DNA of 64,000 nt from Ustulina deusta (taxonomy: Eukaryota; Ascomycota; Sordariomycetes; Xylariales; Xylariaceae): assembly GCA_023159155.1 (NCBI GenBank), contig JAJNNX010000032.1, forward strand, positions 62,001 to 126,000, read 5' to 3'. Position numbers and translations under genes: made by a program. The notes beneath the pieces were generated by a model. That model saw only the letters and a list, made by a program, of their open reading frames with translations, ran no database searches and had not been told where the DNA came from. Each line of letters begins with the position of its first letter. Position 1 is the first letter of the stretch. Shown in pieces: positions 20,685 through 32,569 of the stretch.

Positions 20685-23600
20685 ATGCCTATCGATGGCG
20701 GGGACCGAAGCGCCAGCGCTGCTCGATTAGCAGAACGTGATCGAGCAGAGCAGGCGCCTGTCCCCATCAGCTCCCCTCAACTCCCGCCACGAAAGCGAAC
20801 TCAGACTGGCTCAGACTCGACCCTGGGGCTCGTTGTTACTGACGACACCCAGCACTACAAAAACGGCTTCCTCCCGGAGTCCCCCGAGCTGGTTGCCCAA
20901 GATGACGTCCTTCCAGCCTACAGCGAATTCCCCGATCAGCTAAACATCCACCAGGCGGGGTTCGATGCTGGCGCCGCTGTCACAGGTATATCTTGCGCAT
21001 TACCGCTGCTTTCTCCTGTGCTTTTGGCTAATGGTCCGTCTTGGCAGATGATGGTCGGGTCAACATCAACATCAACCAGACGAGCAGACACCTTGCCGAT
21101 TTCATCGCGCCGACCCTGCGCAGCCAGTTGAGACACGAGGCCCGAATCTCTCCCGATGAGCCGCTCCCACCCCCTTATATCCCTCCGAGCCTCGGCGGCC
21201 GGCCCGGGCAGACACCTCCTCCCCGAATGAATGTCGTCATACAGATCGTGGGGTCCCGAGGCGATGTTCAGCCCTTCATCGCCCTCGGTCTGGTGTTAAA
21301 AAATACCTATGGCCATCGCATTCGAGTTGCTACCCACGCCACATTTCAGAAGTTCGTCGAGGAGAATGGCTTGGAATTCTTCGCCATTGGGGGTGATCCC
21401 GCTGAACTCATGGCCTTCATGGTCAAAAACCCGGGCTTGATGCCTGGCATGGATGCGCTGAGGAGTGGGGAGATCACCAAGCGAAGAAAGGGCATAGAGC
21501 AGATCGTTATGGGATGCTGGAGATCTTGCATCGAGACCGGTGACGGCCTTGGGCCCGCGCCGCGCTTCAGTCGTAGAGACGAAGATGTCCCGTCTGACGT
21601 GACCCCAGTGATGGGTGACTCGAGACACAAGCCATTCGTCGCGGATGTCATCATTGCTAATCCCCCTAGCTTTGCGCACATTCACGTCGCCGAGAAGCTG
21701 GGGGTGCCTCTTCATCTGATGTTTACGTGAGTGGAACCTGGTCCACGTTCTTGAGTCTAGCTAATGAATGGCCCTGTAGAATGCCCTGGTCTCCCACGAG
21801 GGCCTTCCCGCAACCGCTTGCCAATATTCAGTCATCCAACACCGATCCAGTAACAACCAACTACCTGTCATACGCCATGGTTGAGATGATGACATGGCAG
21901 GGACTTGGAGATGTCATCAACCGCTTTCGAACCAAGGTCCTTGATCTAGAACCGCTTGCCTTGATCTGGGCACCGGGAGTCCTAACACGTCTACGAATAC
22001 CCTACACATACTGCTGGTCCCCAGCACTTATTCCTAAACCCAATGACTGGGGTAATCACATAGACATCGCTGGTTTTTACTTCCTAAATTTAGCCTCATC
22101 GTACGTCCCAGAACCTGAGCTTGCTGCATTTCTTGCGGCAGGGCCGCCTCCGGTCTACATCGGATTCGGGTCCATCGTTGTCGATGACCCGGACGGGCTT
22201 ACCGACGTGATTTTTAAAGCTGTGGCCGCAACCGGCGTTCGCGCCCTCGTATCGAAAGGTTGGGGCGGTCTTGGTGCCGACTCCATTGGGATACCTGAGG
22301 GCGTCTTCATGCTTGGCAATGTGCCGCATGATTGGCTTTTCAAGAAAGTTTCAGCCGTATGCCACCACGGAGGTGCTGGAACTACTGCTGCCGGAATCCA
22401 GGCCGGCAAACCCACAATCGTCGTCCCTTTCTTCGGAGACCAACCCTTTTGGGGGGCCATGGTAGCGAGAGCTGGCGCAGGGCCAGACCCTATACCCTAC
22501 AAAAACCTGACCGCAGAAGGGCTTGCTGAAGCCATTAGAATCGCGCTTAAACCAGAGACACAAGAGAAAGCGAAAGAATTGGGAGAGAAAATCCGCGAAG
22601 AACAGGGTGCCGATACTGGAGCTCAAAGCTTTCACAAACACCTCGATGTGGATGCCCTTCGATGTGCTGTCGCGCCTAGCCGGGTGGCCGTCTGGCGGGT
22701 GAGGCGGAGCAAAGTGCATCTCAGTGCGCTCGCAGCCGCCACTCTCGTAAATAGTGGTTACCTTCAATACTCGGATTTAAAACTGTAAGTGTAGTGCAGG
22801 AATCTGATATGATGAATACCAGTTGACACTAGTCGATAGTTTCCGCGCAAAGGAGTACGACACGGAAAACCACCCAACTGACCCGATTTCAGCATGTACC
22901 TCAGCGTTGGTTGGTGATGCCACCAGCATTGTGATGTCCGCGGCGGACATTCCCCGAGATCTTTTCAGGGCGGCAAGGGGGACACCAAAACCGAAATCTA
23001 CGGAGAATGTCGCTGCCGAGGTTAGCTCCCCTCAGCGCTCGAGTGATAATGTAGCCACAGCAAAAACACTGGAGCGTACGAACTCGGACTCGACCAGCAT
23101 TCTCTCGAATACCCCTAGCCTGCGCACGTCAAACACGAGTGCTCTGGATCTTACGGCGACTACAACGGCAGCATCGGTCCCGTCATCCGCCCCTCACCGA
23201 CAAGATAGTGGTGGCAGGCATGCTACAAGAGCTGAAACAGCGTCAACTGAAAGTGTAAATCACCAGCTGGAAAGAGTACTGGACACCGGCAAGAGCATCA
23301 ACAATATCATCGCTACCGGTGTGAAGAGTCCTATGAACTTCTGTATGGGGCTTGCGAGAGGTTTCAGAAATGCCCCCAACCTTTACAACGACGACACTGT
23401 CCGGCCTACAGAGAAGGTTACTAGTTTTAGTAGTGGCCTCAAAGTCGCAGGGAAGGAATTTGGGTTTGGACTATTTGACGGGATTACAGGATTGGTAACT
23501 CAGCCTCTTAAAGGTGCCGAGAAGGAAGGTGGTGCGGGATTTATCAAAGGGTTTGGGAAAGGTATTGGCGGATTGGTATTTAAATCTGGTGCAGGTAAGT

Positions 23601-24948
23601 GTCCTTCTACTAGTATGTATAGATACGTGCTAATATTTCTACAGCGGTATGGGGCATACCTGCTTACACCATGGCTGGTGTCCATGCGGAGATTCGTACC
23701 ATGTTTGCACAAAGTGCTCAGAAGTACATTGTTGCGTCACGGATGTCCCAGGGCAATGAAGATTTTAATACCTCTTCAGCTGAGGAACGAGAGGATATTG
23801 AAATGCGCTGGCTCGGCATGAGAAACAAAATGAAGGGGTTCTACGCCTTGAAACAAAAGGAGAAAGGTAAATCAAGAGATGCATCGCCTTCAGCCCTTGA
23901 CCATGCCTCGAGCAGTGCCGAGAATATGGACGAGCTGCCCAGAACAGGGTGGTTTCAGAGCAGAAGCATCGGTGCAGATGAGAAGAGGGTGTTACTGGAA
24001 CGCAAAAAAGCATGGAAGAAAAAGCGAGCCGAAGGGCTATTTGTTGAAGAAGATATGCGAAGCATCTCCAGCACCGATAATACCCATGAACTAGGCGACG
24101 AATTCGAAACCGCCATTCAAGCCGCGGTCCATGAAACCTCGAGGGGAGATGCGGTCGAAGATGCTCGCATTGAGCAAGCCATTCGCTCCAGCGTGAAAAT
24201 TATGAAGCAACGGTCAACGACGCTGAGCTCCTTGGCATCTTCAAATTCAACCTTTTCAAATACTGGCACCCAACCATCTGGATGGGTCTCCGATGTCAAA
24301 CGCGCACATGGCGAGACGCCGGGGTATTCCTTCTCATCTGACGACCTTGAGAATATTACAGATGAAGAATATCAGGCTCTGATCGAAGAAGCTATCAAGC
24401 TGAGCATAACGGAGAATCAGCACCAAGCCATTCGCATGTATGATCTTGAAAACGATGAGGATGACAGAGATATCAAGCGCACCCTTGAGCCATCGCAGAC
24501 CGAGGAGTCCACTAGCTATGATGATGAGGAATACAAGAGAGCTCTCGAAGCTTCACAAGCGGAGCATGAGGCCCAGAAGCAGCACGAGCGCCGGAGTGCC
24601 GAGTTCGACGAACAAGCACTCCACCAGGCCATCGAGGCCTCCAAAGCTGAACAACAAACCCAACAACCCCAAGACGACGAGGAACTAAAGCGTGCGCTTG
24701 AGGAGTCAGAGAAGGCTCACCAGGAAGAACTCGATCGGATAAATTCATTGAGGTCAGAAGAAGACATCGTCATGGAGTATGTGAAGAAACAGAGCCTCGC
24801 CGAGGCAGCGTTCCGTAATGCGAAAGAGAAGATTACCGGCGCCTATGCAGACACTGAGGACGAGGACCTGAGACGAGCGTTGGAGGAAAGTATGAAAACG
24901 GACGGTGAGATGAAACGTGGAGGTGGTGGTGGCTCCTCACAGTCTTGA
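20685..24948 (+). CDS. GT28/UDP-sugar sterol-type glycosyltransferase with VPS13/ATG2-like segment and UIM array, five exons
   Basis: Exons 20685-20985, 21048-21726, 21780-22784, 22840-23594 and 23645-24948, all in phase, 1,347 residues. Residues 1-150 are disordered and Ser/Pro-rich. A Glyco_transf_28 N-lobe follows (VVIQIVGSRGDVQPFIALG) and a UDPGT-like C-lobe with GFGSIVVDDP and the signature HHGGAGTTAAGIQAGKPTIV, VPFFGDQPFWG. After the catalytic part come SALVGDATSIVMSAADIP and GFGLFDGITGLVTQPLKGA, FGKGIGGLVFKSGAG, amphipathic repeats like the C-terminal region of VPS13/ATG2 proteins. The last about 250 residues carry at least five UIM-like helices (for example DEELKRALEESEK, DEDLRRALEESMK). 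Related enzymes glucosylate sterols; no GRAM/PH domain is present, unlike Atg26. The start ATG is the first in frame. Intron 3 (22785-22839) was chosen because it alone keeps the frame. Confidence 0.85.
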
Positions 24949-26672
24949 GGCGCTTGGGACTAGATAGGAATGGATGCATACGCACGAGATACCCTTATTT
25001 GTAGTGTTTTATGAATCATGATACCACATCTGTCTTATTAATCTAATGGCGTTTCCTCTCCGTGTGAAAGTAGTCCGAGTGCGGTGTCTAGTGACGTGAG
25101 TGGGCCTTTTCGCATTCAGTTTCTTCCGTTTCTGCTATAACAAGGCTCAGTGAACTCTGTCAGACTACTAATCTTGCGACCTAGTAGCGAGATAGTTACT
25201 AACGCACTCAGTAGTGATTCCGGCGGTCCTTTTTTAGTGGCATTCTCATAACTCTTACTAAGTTGGGATGAGCTGTGTGTCAAGGGTCTCTCTCATATTA
25301 ATCATGTGAGAAGTGAGATTTATACAAAGTATCATATATTTCCAAGTCGGTTTAGACTATCGAAATAAAGCTCTTGTCGCAATTTGGCCGTCCCGGCTCT
25401 GCTGTCAAGTACATAATCTAGATAATATGGTCGGTTGGCCGGTTAGATGGTTCAATGGTATTGTTATTGTTGTTCATCTCTTCATAGGGTGTTGGTGAAG
25501 TTCTCTCATTGCGAAGACATATACACCCGCCCACTGGTATGCATAGCATAGCTAGCTGAGTCTATGAGTGCAAAGTTGCGAATATGAATCAATTGTACGT
25601 GGTATTTTGCGTGTATAGCCAGCCAACCAACCAACCAACCAACCAAGCAGCTATTCATCTTACTCCGTGATGCCGTTCGCCAGGAGTCTGAGGGGCTGAG
25701 ATGCGCTCCTCCAAGCCAAGTTGAGGCAGCAGAACTCGGGTCCGCGACACACACGGGAGACCGGAACAGAGCAGGAAACTACCGACCTCTATGCCAAACT
25801 GGCACAATACGTACCCAGGTCTGCCGCCGTCCCCTAGCTACTGGGAGTATGGGAGCAAGTAAACAAACGAACTTAGACTCGTGGCCTGAGAACGGAAATC
25901 TCGCATATATGAGGAAGGGCAATGAGTTGATGTAGATACTTACTTGGAGAGTCTCAAAAACGTATATGGTGCGCTAATGTTTGTTAAATGTAAGAGAAGG
26001 AATTAGTAAAGGAGCTAATCACGGAACCAGAGAGTATTATTATTATGAGACGCGCAACAACAGGGTTTTTTACTTGGGTGGCATCCATGAAAACAAAAAC
26101 GCTAGTTATCATGAAACAGATTGAGTGAGTATGCGGAATAAATGGACCTGTCACAAGAAGAAATGAATGATGCATATTGAAAATGCCGTTGGCAAATTCT
26201 ATGAGTCGATTCGTTCATGTCAAATATATAGATCGTACCCCTATTCAGGAAACGTCCATCATGTCTTTGTCCTGTACAATCTCAATACATGTAGTAGTTG
26301 AGATCCACACCGCTGTTTATCGATCTATTAGTCTTGATTGAGGCTACCGTTTTGGGTTCGCCCTCTTTATTCCGAGCTCGCTCAGAACTCATACCCGAGG
26401 ATGGCGAGGCCGAGAATAGAGACCCCAGCCAAGCCCAATCCCACCAGGGGTGCGACTTGCATTCGAAGGTTGGTGTCATCAAGCTGTAGATACAAAACGG
26501 CTGCTGTTGGTGGAATATGTTCAGAGGCAACCGTAGGCAGCCGATTCACATCAGATGCTATAGTGCGAAGGCTTGATACTTCTTTAATAGTCCACGAGAT
26601 TCACGTAGGATCTTTCGGTGACACAAAATTGTATGTAGCTTGGAGTTTCATTATTGACAACATGGTTGTCTG
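24949..26672. other. Intergenic, convergent 3' ends of glycosyltransferase and NBP2
   Basis: 1.7 kb, AT-rich, holding both 3' flanks, a (CCAA)6 microsatellite at 25623-25646, and no ORF I can support. Confidence 0.55.
25623..25646 (+). repeat. (CCAA)6 microsatellite
   Basis: Six perfect CCAA units in intergenic DNA. Confidence 0.95.
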
Positions 26673-28277
26673 TCACCGTGGGGTTTGCCCATGTTCCTTT
26701 CCTTTGGTTGAGGCCGAATCCGCTGCAGGGGATGTCAGTCTCGCATCTGGTAAAGTCTCTAAAGGCTGAGGTTTGGCAGAAATTGAATCACTGCGCCTGA
26801 CATCCGAACTGCCCCGCCGGCCAAGTACAGTATCAAATGTGTTCTGTACTGTTGGTGTGTTTGCCTGACTACCTCCCCGTTGGCCATGGTAATGCACAAC
26901 CTGTGGAGCTTGCCCATGCTGACCCAACAAATGTTGCGGATACGGGTCCAGATCTTTACTCGAGGTTGAAAATGTAGACACTATCGGTTGGTGATACCCA
27001 TTCGATGCGCTTGAAGACGGCGTATGTCCAGGCTGCGGAGGAGGCAGGGTCTGTCCACTATGTTCGGCCTGTGTTGGAGTACCTGCTTCATTAGGTGTTC
27101 CTGGGCCGTCAGTTGTAGCGACCTGGGCCACCAGACTCGTCATGCCACCTTCAATATCACGAAGGAGACGAACATATTCCTCAGGGACGAGCCCGCTTTC
27201 CTGAGTCTTAGGGTCCTCTGCTACAAGCCAACCTTGCCCGTGTCGGTACGACACCCAAATAATTTGACCTTCGACAAGCGGGAGCTCGTTCTCGTTTTCT
27301 CGTTCAAAATCGAACAACGCAACGGCTTTGCCGTGCATCTCCTCGTCTGGCGAGGTAATAGTAAATTGGTAGTCCCGGGAATACCTTGATTCGTCATATA
27401 CATTAAAACCGGGCGACGATGCAACGCTTGACGCATCCGATTCGGAATGATATCCGGAGTTATTTTCGGCGTAGTGTTGAGCTTGTTGGTCTATCGGCCG
27501 ATATGCTGCCGTCGAGTGCCGCGCTTGTTCTGGCGGATAAGTGACGAACTCTCCACCTGGGCCATTCGCCTCCCCGCCTTGGCTCACGTAGTACCTTTCG
27601 CTTCCATCACCGCTTGTACCAACATAGTATCTTGTCTCCGTGCTGAAATGATTGCCGCCCATGATGGAGGATTCATCGCCCTCCCTCGCGGTTCTCGGCT
27701 TCCCATGCCCCATTGTCGCAGAGGTAGACTTGTGTTTTCTGTGTCGGGAGCTAACAACAGGGCTATGAAGATCCTCATCCTCACTCCACGGAGGCCCGTC
27801 TCCAAAGGGCATTAGGGCCAGTTCTCCGCTCCTTGCATATCCATCATCCGCCGTCCATTGCCACGATGTCTTGCCCTCCCATGAAGGCGGTGGGTCGGAT
27901 AGTCGCCGAGAATCGCTAGCAGGTGTGATCATTCCGGACGGCGGTCGAGAGGGCTCCGGCGGGGGGCCATAGTGCATAGGGTTCACCGGAGGATAGGCGA
28001 AGTCACGGACAATGGTGTAGGAAAGGCTAGAATGGAATATGGGGAAAAGATGAGACGCGGGCCGTGACCGCGACGGAACGGAGCCCGTCGAATATTGGGA
28101 CAGCCTATTCTTGGATACGTGCGACATCGGACGAGGGATTGCAGATCGGCGTGAGGGCGGCGACGTGATCAAGGGAGTAAGCGAAGGATGGTTCGGATTC
28201 GCCGAGGGAGAATGCGACAGGACTACTGCTGGAGGCGATGTCGCCGGAGATGAGCCAGAGGACATGATTGCAGCCAT
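26673..28277 (-). CDS. NBP2: Nbp2-like SH3 adaptor of stress MAPK signalling
   Basis: 534 residues from the ATG at 28277 (MAAIMSSGSSPATSPP). The frame is open further upstream, but that part is Arg/His-rich with no conservation I recognise and probably leader. The only folded part is one SH3 domain at about residues 317-373: GKAVALFDFERENENELPL, QIIWVSYRHGQGWLVAE, SGLVPEEYVRLL. The Glu-rich n-Src loop and the HGQGWLVAE stretch are characteristic of fungal Nbp2. In yeast Nbp2 links phosphatase Ptc1 to the kinase Pbs2 (HOG pathway) and to Bck1. The region FPIFHSSLSYTIVRDFAYP (residues about 77-95) is a second conserved block seen in filamentous-fungal orthologues. The remainder is Ser/Pro/Gly-rich and disordered. 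No intron needed. A hybrid histidine kinase lies in the same window but is too far away to imply linkage. Confidence 0.82.
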   Translation of the reverse strand: MAAIMSSGSSPATSPPAVVLSHSPSANPNHPSLTPLITSPPSRRSAIPRPMSHVSKNRLSQYSTGSVPSRSRPASHLFPIFHSSLSYTIVRDFAYPPVNPMHYGPPPEPSRPPSGMITPASDSRRLSDPPPSWEGKTSWQWTADDGYARSGELALMPFGDGPPWSEDEDLHSPVVSSRHRKHKSTSATMGHGKPRTAREGDESSIMGGNHFSTETRYYVGTSGDGSERYYVSQGGEANGPGGEFVTYPPEQARHSTAAYRPIDQQAQHYAENNSGYHSESDASSVASSPGFNVYDESRYSRDYQFTITSPDEEMHGKAVALFDFERENENELPLVEGQIIWVSYRHGQGWLVAEDPKTQESGLVPEEYVRLLRDIEGGMTSLVAQVATTDGPGTPNEAGTPTQAEHSGQTLPPPQPGHTPSSSASNGYHQPIVSTFSTSSKDLDPYPQHLLGQHGQAPQVVHYHGQRGGSQANTPTVQNTFDTVLGRRGSSDVRRSDSISAKPQPLETLPDARLTSPAADSASTKGKEHGQTPR

Positions 28278-31200
28278 TAGAGGAAGAGGCCTTGGGAGTC
28301 TTTCGACTTTTTTTTTTCTTTGGTGTGCGTACCCTGGATTCGATATCCAAAAGAAGAGATAGGATATTTGTATGTATATGTATCTACGTATGCGCAACCG
28401 ATGAGGCAAGATGTGGTGACGCCGGGGTAGCGAAGCTGATTGCCGCCTAACAGTCTTGTCCTGCAAGCTGTGTCCCACCGACGTCGACGTCGGCCAGCTA
28501 CTCCGTCGCTGAGAAGCGCAAGCCGATATTGTGGGAGGGTGTGCGTATATATAATCTCGAAGTATACAGGCTGCCGACGAGTCGTTGCGGTCGATTGCGA
28601 CGATGTGACAAGGCGGTTGCCTGGACAGGCTGAAGGGCGTCCGTGGGCTTGACTGGGGCTGTCCTGTCAGTGCCGTAGCGAACACACAATGGGGCATGCG
28701 GAGGACAAAGAAACAAGCAGTCTGGAAGAAGGCAATGCTGGTACAGAGGCAGACAGAAAGGCGGACGAGGTTGACAGGGTCAGACAGGATCAAGTGGGGT
28801 GCAAAACCCTATGCTACGGACCTTGGGCTGCCTAGCGGCTCTATTGCAGTGGGGTGCGGCGGAGGTATGTGCAGAAAGGCATGGGGATGCTTTGCGAAAG
28901 GACTGCCCGTAAAAACAAGAGGGCGACGGCGACGGCGAAGGCGACGGCCAAGGTAGAGGCGCAGGTCGGGATGGCCTGGCAGAGCGTGGACGCAGGCAGG
29001 CGAGGCCGTCCGAGGTGTGCCGTGGCGCTGCGGTTTGTCTACTCGGTCTGAGGCAGAAGACAAAGAATCAAGAAACAAACAATCGAAACAATTGGACGCA
29101 GGGTGGAGAAGGAAAACAGGGGCAGCGGGTGGACGTGTGTATGTATAGACTGAGAGAGGACGGGCAGGAAGGGGAGTTTGAGGGAAGAGGTGGGAGGGTG
29201 GACCGACTCGTGATAGGTTTATGTGCGTTGCTACTATATCTTGGGTAGGTATCATGTATCTATCTGCCTTAGTACTGCCTACCTGCTGTACCCAGGCAGG
29301 TAGTGTACAGAATATCGCAGTGTACCTTAGCTCGTGTATGAGGTAGGTAGGTGAAGGTAGGCAGGCAGGTTAGGTAGTATTGTATACGACTATGTAAGTG
29401 GTGTAGTGTAGGTAACTTCCATGCATAGACTAACTTAGATAGGTCTCGTCCGTCTGGAGCAGGCGGCTTTGTACCGCAACAGAACAACAGCAACAGCAAG
29501 AGCAACCATGGCCTTGGCCCGACCGTGTGGAGCATGTGTCCCCCTCCATTGGACGGCGCTTGTTTGGACACAGGGCGCCGGCTAAGCAGATTAGCGACAC
29601 TGGCAACTTCGCAGGCCCACGGATTCTTGACTATTACATATTACTTGCCGTCCGCGACTGACTACGTCCCTATATCGATAAGACAAGGAGAACCCCTCCA
29701 GCAGCAGATGCAGAGGGAGACCGATCTATCGCGACCTATCGAAAACCATGTGTAAGCGTATGGACAGTTAATCTGCATTAATTTACATTGTTCTGTCCGG
29801 TGTTTTGTCCTGTATTCATCCCATCAAAGCAGAGGAGCTTCGGACATGTTTTTTACATCTAGCTATCCAATGGACGTGGTCGGCGATAGGGCGGTAGAGA
29901 GTAGGACGTCTCTCCAGGTTATGATTTGCCAATTCGTCTTGGCTGCTAGGTAGCTTGGTAGGGTTGTTGCCTTGTGTCTACTAGATTCAGGGTTAACGAA
30001 TACCTAACTGCTTAGAGAAAATGTATAGCGCAAGGCCGTGGTTCTCTCCCAAAAGAGCATACCTTGGCTTGAAAGGCTACCTACGTGAAGAGAAAGCAAC
30101 CCGATACTCTCTATAGGTTAGAGATCTAGGTGAAATTTAAGAGGCAGCCTCAGCTCTATGAAGGCAGTCTATCATAGGAATTAATTTATTACACCGGTGG
30201 TACCATTAGTAGACAAGTGTTTCTTGATTCTGTCATTTATGGCTTTCTATCTATCATTTATTTTTATTTTTACGACTGTTGGGATTATGAACAATAGCCT
30301 CGTTTCCGTCCGACCTGACCGCCTGGCTGAAAACATTGGACGCAGGACTTGCATATCGAGTAGATCGGTTCGATGCTGGAGAGGCCGAAAATGAAATGAC
30401 ATGCAGCTAACACCGCTTTTTCTCATGCAGTGAGCGCTGCAGCGAAGAGAGCCCAAAGACGCACGATCCAACCATTAATGCATGTCAGCAAATGTGAAAC
30501 GAGAAAGCCACGTGATAAGCTATAGATACCTCGTGCATCTGATCTATTGTGTTGGCGATCTTTGATTCGGTAGAGAGAAGAATGTGTAGCGTTGCAGTGC
30601 CTCGAGCAAATAGGAGAGGACACGCACCACCGTCATCTATACTACCCAGGTATATCTTACACAGCACGGGAGCGGGAGTTGAACGGCCCCGTCTTAAAAT
30701 AACTCATTGGTCGGACTTAAATACCAACTTGGCATGGCTGTCGCCTTTTATATGCTATAACATTAGTGAAAGGAAGACGAGCGGTCCGATTTGAATACAT
30801 GAACGTGTTGACTGAAAAGCTTGGCCTGGAGTCTGTAAGTCTCGAAAATCCACAGCTTCTCATGCCTGATGGGAAGTAGGTACCTATCGTCAACCAATAG
30901 CCTTTGATACCTTGATGCGACCTCGGGTATACACTACCTAGCAGGAGGGCGGGGTGGCAAGGAAGTTGAGGAATGATTGGTTCTATTTTTAGCTGCAACT
31001 AAATACCCAGGTACCACCTTTGGGTCCATGTCGGACCTAACTATTCCCCTCTATTAGAATAGTCGCTTTTGGGAAAACTGCCCTGGTCGATATCACTATA
31101 TCCCTTCCAGTCGTTTCACAAATCGAGTCTGCCCACTCTTTACATAATCCATATAAGGTTCCACGCACTCAAACCACACATGCGCAATTCTTCCTTGATC

Positions 31201-31729
31201 CACTGTCAGCCATTGGTTATGCCTACTGACCTCAACACCATGAGGCAACCTTTCAGTCTCTTTCTCCTCGCATGAAACTCTAGATTGTGAATATACGACC
31301 TAGCACTCGGAATGATGCGACTCGGCAACAGCTTGTCTCACCTAGGTTGTTCCACGTCAATTGAGCAAGTTCGCGAGGATTTTTTCATTCTGCATCAGCT
31401 GGGCATAAACAATCAAGGCATGTACCATCGATGTTCTTCTATGAGCTACACTATCACTCTTCTGCATGATGTAATTTTTATTGGAGCAGTCTGATTTTCC
31501 ATGGTGACAACCAACATATTACCATACGCAACAATTCTGAACACTGGAGAGAATTCCCCCATTCGTTAGAACTACATTTCAGTCCGCACTGCTGACCCAT
31601 TTTGATAGAGGTCGCCGAGCTTCTTTAGATCCCTTTCCCAGCCTGGCAACCTGGAGCGGATAGCGAATCCGGATTGGCAATACACTACCCCCATCGAATC
31701 CAAAGGAAACATAGACCTGCAGTCTCACA
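28278..31729. other. Long intergenic, divergent promoters of NBP2 and SSU72
   Basis: 3.45 kb. The first kilobase upstream of NBP2 is GC-richer, with an imperfect CGACGG repeat near 28920-28950, and is probably promoter and leader. 29270-29420 is dense in GTAGGTAGG/GGCAGGCAGG direct and inverted units. The rest is AT-rich with only short ORFs lacking any recognisable family. Confidence 0.5.
29268..29418. repeat. Cluster of (R)GGTAGGY / TACCTGCC units
   Basis: Repeated AGGTAGGTAGGTGAAGGTAG and GGCAGGCAGGTTAGGTAG units, with the near-complementary GCCTACCTG and CCAGGCAGGTAG at 29278-29302. This is the densest instance of the TAGGTA motif family in the window. Confidence 0.75.
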
Positions 31730-32569
31730 ATGGAGGTTGCCAATGGAGCTTCCGCTACCCCTGCGCCGGTAGGGAATGGCGAGCGGGAAGATGCAGGGGG
31801 ATACAAATTGAAGTTTTGCACGGTTTGTGCAAGCAACCAGAATAGGTAGGCGATTACAACACCAACTATAACTGATCTATCCCTCGCAAGACGCAAATTA
31901 ATACTCCATAGATCAATGGAAGCACATTTACGACTATCGCAAGCGAACTACCCCGTCATCTCCTTCGGTACCGGATCTCTCGTTCGCCTGCCCGGGCCTA
32001 CAATTCATCAACCAAATGTCTATCCATTCAACAAAGTTTCCTACGATACAATGTACAAGGAACTTGACGGAAAGGATCACCGATTATACACGGCCAATGG
32101 CCTATTAAACATGCTGGGAAGAAATAGACAGGTAAAGTGGGGACCGGAGCGCTGGCAAGACTGGCAAATAGGTATTCCAAGAACCGAGCAGGGAAAAGAC
32201 CGCGGTCATGCCGGCACAGAGGGAGGTATTGTAGATGTTGTCTTCACCTGCGAAGAAAGGTGCTGGGATGCCGTCATTGACGATCTACTGAACCGAGGAT
32301 CACCCTTGAATCGCCCTGTTCATGTTATCAACGTCGACATCAAAGATAACCATGAGGAAGCCTCTATCGGTGGACGAGGCATACTAGATCTTGCGGATTC
32401 GCTAAACAGGATAGCTAAAGAGGAACGCGACATTATGGGCGCCACCGCTTTCGACATGGCCAGCGCTGCAAGCAGGATGTCATTTGATGAGCGGGTTCCT
32501 GAAATCATTGGCGAGTGGCAAGAGCGGTGGCCGAACCTGCCAGCCACATGGACGCTAGCTTGGTTCTAA
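31730..32569 (+). CDS. SSU72: RNA polymerase II CTD phosphatase Ssu72, two exons
   Basis: Exons 31730-31845 and 31912-32569, 257 residues. The junction restores the active site: [17 protein letters not shown], with C-x5-R of the low-molecular-weight-type phosphatase loop (Cys then Arg from the split codon). Downstream [69 protein letters not shown] and the end [15 protein letters not shown] are strongly conserved in fungi. Ssu72 dephosphorylates Ser5-P and Ser7-P of the RNA polymerase II CTD and is part of the cleavage/polyadenylation factor; it acts in termination and gene looping. The intron cuts the catalytic motif, so unspliced message cannot give active enzyme. The ATG at 31730 is the in-frame start after which the frame stays open. 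Confidence 0.95.

Noticed and set aside
28278..28793. 172-codon upstream extension of the NBP2 frame
   Set aside because: Open but Arg/His/Ile-rich without conserved blocks; the ATG at 28277 begins the typical Ser/Pro-rich N-terminus.
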